64,000 nucleotides of DNA from the NCBI GenBank assembly GCA_003990745.1, contig RBNI01000008.1:1-64000 (forward strand), written 5' to 3'. This document shows positions 58,017 to 64,000 of this stretch, in pieces. A program made the translations under genes and the position numbers. The notes below the pieces were generated by a model, which saw nothing but the letters and a program-made list of their open reading frames with translations, did no database searches and was not told the origin of the DNA. The DNA is from Jimgerdemannia flammicorona. Taxonomy: Eukaryota; Mucoromycota; Endogonomycetes; Endogonales; Endogonaceae. Position 1 is the first letter of the stretch; each line of letters opens with the position of its first letter.

Positions 58017-58833
58017 AGAGCAGAAAGTTCAGGATCATGGGGGCTTCATCATCATCATCACTGAAGGAGATGAGATCTGCGAATTCGTTATGTAGGTCAT
58101 GTGTTTCGCGTACTTCGGGTATGTCATACAGGATGATGTCATTGATGACGTCATCACATTCGGCTGTGGTGGGGAAATCAGGGACAAGGTCTGAAGCTCT
58201 CCAGTCTATAAGGTTCTCTTCCACAAAATAAGGAACAAATGTGGGGTCTTGGGGAGATCTAACCTGGATACTTGGGCCTTGGAATACTGAGATCAATCCT
58301 TGCAGGAATTGATCTGGGTTGTCCTGAAGGATAGGGTGCCAGAAGTCTTCTACTTCTTCACTGTTGAGGGTGATAGTGGACTGGGCTTCCGTAGCCACCC
58401 TGACTTCTAGTACATTGATTCAGCAGGATGACAGGTCTCTGAAGTCCGAGACTCTAACATATTCCAAGTTGGAGATCGACCATGGTGCATGCCTGAAGAT
58501 CTGATAGATCTTCTTAGCTGTTCTCGATTCACATATATCCATGGGAGTGACATCTTGTAGCTCTTGGGTGCTGGCCTCTGGAAACTCCTGGCAGAGGAGG
58601 TTTTCTATTTTGTACTCCTGCCACATTTGGAGGCATTCGGTAGCAATGGTGATCCTTGTTTCCATTTCGCGGCAGTAGAGAATAAAGTGATAAGGGTCTG
58701 TAGTATCCAGGTTGACACTAGGAGTCCTTTCTGAGTGGGTCCTCATGGCTCTTCTGATGTCTTGGAACATCCTTTCCTTGACTGAGATACCTTGGTGATT
58801 CCTTGACCTTGAGGTTTGGTGGGTAGCAGGCAT
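58015..58833 (-). pseudogene. LTR-encoded ORF of element E, 5' LTR copy
   Basis: Same 272-codon frame as 51630-50812, interrupted by a single TGA near 58417, at the position of a CGA/Arg codon in the 3' LTR copy (SCRINVLEAR). Otherwise colinear, beginning MPATHQTSRSRNHQGIS and ending DDDDEAPMILNFLL. Confidence 0.75.
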
Positions 58834-59079
58834 TTTGTTTGTGATAAGTCTTTAAGCTATTTTTGAATTGGTGGTTTTTGTTGGTTGCTGCTACTGTGGT
58901 TCCTTGATCCTTCTTTTATATTCTTCAGGAAGCTTGTGCTGTGGTCACAATGACTCACAGTTGGTCATCATTGCTCATCTCGTATGCCGTATAATCTTCT
59001 TGTGCTCCGATCTGGTGGCTTGCAAGGAAAGGCTGTCTCCTGTGCTGATGTCATCATTCTGGGGTCACCGTTACAACAT

Positions 59080-60765
59080 GTATCAAGAGGAAACGGTCGG
59101 AATTCGGCTGTCATTACAATGGGCCGGGTTGTGATTTCCGTCACACAGATGATTATGATACGTCAACTATGGTACAGGGGTGGTTCCGGATACAGCGAGC
59201 GATGGAACATTTGCACAAATACCCTGAATATTGTGTGAATAAATGAATGCCAAAGGGCGGTACGGCCAAAGGCGAGCACGACGAAAAGCGCCATGTAACG
59301 ATCATTTGGGATCAGGAAGCAGATGGAGCAGCCCTCATTCTGCCCAAAATCTTGTGTGCATGCAATAATTATGTTAAATGTGCATAGTTAAGTATTCCAA
59401 TTGCATTTTTCTGGCGCTGCAAACCACAGCAGATTTATAATGGTTCTTTGCTCCTGTCGATATGTAGTAACGTATCTAAGTCATTTGAGAAATTCCTTGA
59501 ATATGAAACCAAGTTGATGTGCTGGTTTAGATTCCTGTGAACAGACTCTACATACTCTTTTTGCACATCTCCCACAGTCAGCACATGCACTCAGGACAAT
59601 AGTCAATCCCCATACTGCCAAAACGAGGCCACGCTACATCGCCGTAACCATACTCATACGCACAACCCATTTTAACACTCGTCGGTAATGACAGCTTTGA
59701 AGTTTATCTTTCTGCTCGCACGATAGTCAGGCGTTGGAATTTGGAAGGGACGTTATGTGTAGATGATATATTTTGGCAAAAGAATTGATGGTATTTTACA
59801 AACATTTGAAACACATGGCAGACGAAAATGAACTAATCTATTCCGCAATTATCTCCCGTCCACATTCCTCTCACACACCACAGTCATCATTCATATCCTC
59901 CGCCAACACCGCTCTTCCTTCGTGATGATTTGACCTACAGTTCCGCACTACATACGCTTCAAATGCCAGACCAAAGAAATGTCAGCCTGTAGCAAAGGAG
60001 AGAAACAATTTGAATTTTCTAAACAATAGCAGCATCTCCTTTCTTTCTTACAGTCAAGCGATTTTGGATGAATATTTCGGAGCCTTTTATATGTCATCTA
60101 TTTTTTGTCTAACCGGAACGAGGGTCAGTGGGTCGGTATGCCTCGGATTCCACATGTGTAATAGCTAGAATACTGGAGTGGAGCATAATCGCGCTGACTG
60201 AGTGGCGTAGTAATTGATGACGTATACAGAATGGCGCAGACAGATGTCACGTGCTTACATGTTGAGTTGAAGAACGTGGCTGGAGAACTTTGTTCCTCAT
60301 CATCCTTGTGAGCCCGTCTACAGTTTCATCTCTCATTTTTTCGCTTTAAAAGAATAACCAAAGAAGGCCAGCAAAAGTTTTAATTTGCATTGATCCGTTA
60401 TGTCTGACCTAAGCATAAAAAAAAAAAAAAAAAAAAAAATATGTCTGACCTAAGCTGTCCTGTCGCACAGCATAGACAAAAAGGTTTTCCCCACGATACC
60501 ATTCAAAAAGGCCTTTTATGACTGCGACAATTAATTTTGACCCAAACAAAGCCACATAAAAATCACGAGGGAAACCACTCTACCACGGTCCCGTCGCACA
60601 AGCGTTCAGGGCGATAACGGAAATTGGGCTACCTCGTTGCCTGGTTTTGTTTAGCTGACACAAGTATGGCAAGGAATCGGGAGGCGTAGCGCGCGGGTCC
60701 GTTGACCCATCCATAAAACCCTGACGAAGTCCCACAAACGCCATTTATTTTGCTACCTATAGATG

Positions 60766-60766
<1 letters not shown>
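59080..60766. other. Host DNA of ordinary composition, no gene assigned
   Basis: CpG-bearing, mixed-composition sequence outside the transposon nest. Open frames are short and I could not assemble a credible gene. It may be intergenic or hold an unrecognised intron-rich gene. Confidence 0.4.
60399..60455. repeat. Poly(A) micro-insertion with 16-bp target duplication
   Basis: tatgtctgacctaagc occurs at 60399-60414 and again at 60440-60455. Between them are 25 bp consisting of AT and 23 A. The duplication length and poly(A) fit a target-primed reverse transcription event that copied little more than the tail. Confidence 0.85.
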
Positions 60767-60811
<45 letters not shown>

Positions 60812-60990
60812 CTTTTGGCTATTTCATGTATCAATTACAGATGGAAGTCACAGTTCATGCCAAATCAACGAATCGTACATCCGACGCCCGATAGCACAAA
60901 TCGAATTAACATTCGAACCAAGAACGTTGCCTTAATTGCATACTGAATAACAGACCAACCTGTCATTTTGCCATACATGGCATATTGAGC
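60767..60990 (-). mobile_element. Candidate tRNA-derived SINE with poly(A) tail
   Basis: A 45-bp T-run (60767-60811) would be the poly(A) tail of a minus-strand insertion. About 100 bp upstream in that sense is a B-box-like GGTTCGAATGT (60919-60909), and 54 bp before it an A-box-like TGGCAAAATGA. The spacing is within the range of RNA polymerase III internal promoters. The match to box consensus is imperfect and no second copy is present in the window. Confidence 0.35.
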
Positions 60991-61199
60991 TGTACAAAAC
61001 ATACTCCACAATAGATACAAAATTCGATTACCACAAAGCGCCTAATCAGCGACAGCTTACCATTTGGATTCTCGAGACGTGGATATGTGGCGACGAGATG
61101 AAGGTTCAGTTTCACAAACCTGGAACAGGTATTCGAGAGAAATTAAAGTTGCCTTACAGTTTATTATTATAATATACTATATAATAAAACAATTAATGA

Positions 61200-61415
61200 A
61201 ATAAATTACTGAACGCAAAAGGATGAACGATCGCTAAACACAAAATGGCAGCACAAGGCGGCAATGAACGACGACAGATGATAGACGACGGACGACGAAG
61301 GATAAGTGCAGAACGACGATGAACGATGATAAACGGCGACTAAGCACAAACAACGATGAATGACGAATAGGTGCAGGATGACAATGAACAACGACTAAAA
61401 GCAGAATATGGTATT
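61200..61415. repeat. Imperfect GACGA/GATGA-rich simple repeat
   Basis: Irregular repetition of aacgacgatgaacgatgat-type units with interspersed gcagaa and agcacaaa. It is compositionally biased and opens spurious Ser/Val/Leu-rich frames on the minus strand. Confidence 0.55.
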
Positions 61416-62137
61416 GCTCGGGTCTGCTCTGCATGCGTCAACCTAGAAGACCGGCCACTGCGAGGTTATCACGAAGCGATTTAATCTGTTGTCAGCAGAA
61501 AGGGTTTCGTCATTGTGGTACGTCATTGCAGTAGAGTATATGTTGTTGGCGTGTGAATGAAGGAAATAGGAGTGTGTGCCATTATTTCATTAACGGTATC
61601 CTAACCACGTGTGAGGGGCAACTTACAAAGGTATTTTACACAGGCATCTAGGCAGACTTTGTCAAGGACGCGTTCACCAAACACATGCACCTGATTCTAG
61701 GTAAGCACTCACCTCGACGATGTTTTCCTAAACGATACCCTTCCCCTTAACGCTGATCTTCGCAACATTCCCGGATTTGGACTTGTCAATCCAAACCATA
61801 ACTTAAAAAAGTGATGGGAAATGTTAATTAAGATATCCTGTTGCAATCTGGATATAATAATATAGTACGCCTTTTTTCAAGGATACCTTTCGTAATGGCC
61901 AATGGCTTTATCCAAAATTCAGATGATCTAGCGCAGTCAAATTAGGCGGGATCGCATAGATTTAAATCCGTGTCACAAGCGACCTGCCAGAATTCAAAAT
62001 CCGCTCGTAAGACTTATCCCATTCTCAATCAGCGCTCGTATGACCAAGGAGCTCAGATCTCAATCCACTGGTACGACGAAGGATATTGAATCTAAATCGA
62101 AATGAATTCGTGGCAACAAAATTCAAACTACCTGTAG
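61416..62137. other. Sequence upstream of the methyltransferase exons
   Basis: No confident exon. The first recognisable exon begins after a cctgtag acceptor at 62137, so the true start of the gene should lie in this stretch or further left. Confidence 0.4.
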
Positions 62138-63586
62138 ATTTCGGCAAAGGAAGGCCGCCGCAAGAATCCTGTACCCGAGGAGACGTCTGGTGGCAAGCCT
62201 CCTACTAAAGACTCTCACGGGGACCCACTTCCCGAAGACTCCAAGAGCGTCGATGGTCGCCTTTTCAAGACGAATGGCAGCGTCGTTTACCAGCTACCGA
62301 ACGACAAGTCTGAGTGTAGCCGCTTTAACACCCAGCACTATATTATCTGGTGAGCGATTCGATTTGAATTCTTAATGGCCGGATCGCGTCACACCGCGAT
62401 ATAATGTTATGAATTGGAAACCCAACAGTTGAAAGTGCTTTGCGAGCTGGTTGGAATGAGGCATAGATATAAACACTAAAAAATCTGAATGACTTTCAAA
62501 TCCGGAAATTAGCTTCATTTTCCAGGGGTAAGAATTGATGTTTAAAACCATTATATAAAGTCTGTGGTTGACATTGTTTATTCGCTCTGTTTGAAACACC
62601 GATCCTTCTGTTATAGTAATTACAAAGCACCTGTTACAGAAGACCTGAAACGCGGAATAAAAGCCCTCGACGTCGGTGAGTCCCCGTTCCACTCCTATCA
62701 ATCATTCCACCAACAACCGTCTCCATACGTGCTAAGAGAACGCTATCTGCATCCATCAGCTGCGGCACCGACGTCTGGTCTATCTTAAGTATGCCCAATG
62801 TCCACCTCACATATATATATCAATTGTTCTGCCCGTCTGATCCCCTTCCCCTTTCCCCCGCCCGGCCTTCAACCACTACACAGGAGCTCGCTAAAGAGTT
62901 TCCGAATTCCACCTTCATCGGAACTGACATTACCAACGTCTTCGCCAGGTAGGTAGAAAACACGCCGTCTAATTGCACCTCCCTCGAGGCCGAAACGACC
63001 AAGTGCCTATGATTCGATGATGTGTCCAGTTCACGTGTTTCGCAAAAATTACGTGGCCTATTGTCATAAAAGAGCTCTTAAGAGTGTGCAAGGCTGGGGG
63101 TTTTGTTGGGCTCGATAATTCTCTTTTTTATTTTTTTATTCGCCTTCTTTTTCTCGCACGATTCCCATGCTCACTCTCCATGGTTTCAAACGCTCTTACG
63201 CGCAGTCGAAAGCATATCCTGGAATGACGATGGCCCGACGTAGTCAAAGCATTGTGAATGGTGTGCGTGTCCTCCAATGCCATTGTGCGTCCCATTTTTA
63301 CGTCCCTCATCACACATCACATCCCCTTACCCGCCCAAATCTTGCCGCAGTGGAAATTCTCCTCTCCCTCCGTAGCGTCGACGTTACCCTTTTCAAGACC
63401 CCGGAGCTCGCCATCAACGCGGGCCTGATCGAGATACAATGCTCGCACTTGCCCTGGCGGCTCAACTGGGGCCCTGACGAGAAGTTAGGCAAGCCCAACG
63501 CACAGGATTGTACTCCAGTTCTGTTGGCTACCTCCTTTCAATTATTTCTTGTGCTATTAAAGATCATTCCTCCCCTCCTTCCATAG
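62138..63586 (+). pseudogene. SAM-dependent methyltransferase gene, intron-containing, probably broken
   Basis: Pieces in methyltransferase order on the plus strand: 62138-62349 (YQLPNDKSECSRFNTQHYII); 62617-62675 (YKAPVTEDLKRGIKALDV, motif I start); 62759-62787 (CGTDVWSIL, the Gly-rich SAM loop); 62884-62948 (ELAKEFPNSTFIGTDITNVF, acidic motif II); 63045-63119 (WPIVIKELLRVCKAGGFVGL, post-motif strand); 63351-63525 (AINAGLIEIQCSHLPWRLNWG, C-terminal strand and AQD). Introns of 80-270 bp with gtgag or gtagg donors fit fungi. The acceptor before, and the donor after, the SAM-loop exon are each off by one base, and the segment that normally follows motif II (xFDYVHxR) is not found. A decayed or truncated copy is likeliest; the substrate is unknown. 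Confidence 0.6.
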
Positions 63587-64000
63587 AATTACATGACAGT
63601 GATTCCAAACTTCCGCGCGCATATCTGCCTCGGCGGCGACGAGTATGACGAGGTTGGGCGCGGATGTGAGGCCGAGCTGCTTGCACCGGGTGTTGAATAT
63701 AAGGCGACCCACCTATACCATCTTCGACCACTACGGCCGAAAGCCTTCCCCCGTCACAGACAACGTCCAACCCGGGATACACAATCTTTTTGACATGTAG
63801 TACCGCTTTGTGTGGAAAGCATCTTACGAGGGACCAAATGTCGAGTATTGTCGCCGTCCCCGATCGACGTCGCAAGTCGGGCGGAAGGGTTCAAACTATC
63901 TTTTTTTTTTGTTATCAAAGACAAAAATTATGAAAACAACCCTAATCCCCTGCAAAGTTGATTTATTTTACATAGTAAAATTGCTAGTACCAGTCAAAAA
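63587..64000. other. Right edge, no gene assigned
   Basis: GC-richer DNA with an open plus-strand frame (63593-63793) of Arg/Pro-rich composition and no recognised motif. It ends with a short T-run near 63900. It may be the 3' flank of the methyltransferase gene. Confidence 0.35.

Larger units (their letters stand above)
50366..59075 (-). mobile_element. Ty3/gypsy LTR retrotransposon E, full length and youngest copy
   Basis: A complete 8,710 bp minus-strand element. Both LTRs are exactly 1,507 bp (50366-51872 and 57569-59075). Target duplication ACAT at 50362-50365 and 59076-59079. In the first ~215 bp of the two LTRs I count 12 differences, all transitions. Internal order: primer site, gag, protease, dUTPase, RT, RNase H in one frame, then integrase in the +1 frame, polypurine tract. 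A handful of nonsense codons, at former CAG, TGG or CGA, make it non-autonomous as it stands. Confidence 0.95.
57569..59075 (-). repeat. 5' LTR of element E
   Basis: Same length and layout as the 3' LTR: TATA-like box 58914-58920, ORF 58833-58015, four 35-bp repeats 57877-58016, second TATA-like sequence near 57803, AATAAA 57779-57774. Confidence 0.93.

Noticed and set aside
60905..60980. Functional tRNA gene
   Set aside because: A- and B-box-like sequences are present, but no cloverleaf with paired acceptor and anticodon stems can be folded by eye; a SINE is the better reading.
61206..61434. Overlapping 61- and 66-codon minus-strand frames
   Set aside because: Produced by the GACGA/GATGA simple repeat.

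Overview
The window looks like a transposon-rich region of a filamentous fungal genome. Evidence for a fungus is indirect: Ty3/gypsy and Ty1/copia LTR elements, a LINE with ORF1 and AP-endonuclease, a SAM methyltransferase with short introns at the right edge, and cytosine-transition decay of repeats that resembles RIP or methyl-cytosine deamination. The clade cannot be resolved from the sequence. Roughly 1-59,075 is AT-rich, almost entirely mobile DNA, full of stop codons. About 59,080-64,000, and the island 42,565-45,165, keep CpG and a higher GC content and look like ordinary host DNA.

Layout. 1-8,415: two minus-strand LINE 5' portions and one plus-strand LINE 3' end with poly(A), flanked by a ~470 bp inverted repeat. 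8,416-10,998: an unrecognised decayed ORF and a poly(A)-tailed minus-strand retroelement fragment. 11,003-19,848: gypsy element A (minus). 20,040-40,764: one old copia element (minus, ~130 bp LTRs), split by gypsy B (22,690-31,554, minus) and gypsy C (31,875-38,612, plus). 40,765-42,130: heavily decayed gypsy. 42,565-45,165: a large near-perfect inverted repeat. 45,696-48,129: 5'-truncated gypsy D (C family). 48,130-50,260: decayed gypsy interrupted by a second LINE 3' end. 50,366-59,075: gypsy E, the youngest copy, with two LTRs of exactly 1,507 bp and a 4-bp target duplication (ACAT). 59,080-64,000: host DNA with a poly(A) micro-insertion, a SINE candidate and a fragmented SAM methyltransferase gene.

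The most interesting object is the A/B/E gypsy family. Its internal region reads gag - aspartic protease - dUTPase (all five dUTPase motifs in E) - RT - RNase H in one frame. The integrase lies in a second, +1 frame whose ATG overlaps the RNase H stop (ATGAATAA). Each 1.5 kb LTR carries a further ~272-codon ORF in the sense direction, with its own TATA-like box upstream and, in E, four exact-length 35-bp tandem repeats with a CCAGtgCTGG palindrome downstream. The ORF is uninterrupted in the E 3' LTR and recognisable at protein level in the others. The related short-LTR family (C, D) shares the dUTPase, lacks a long-LTR ORF, and instead has an unrecognised coding stretch between integrase and 3' LTR.
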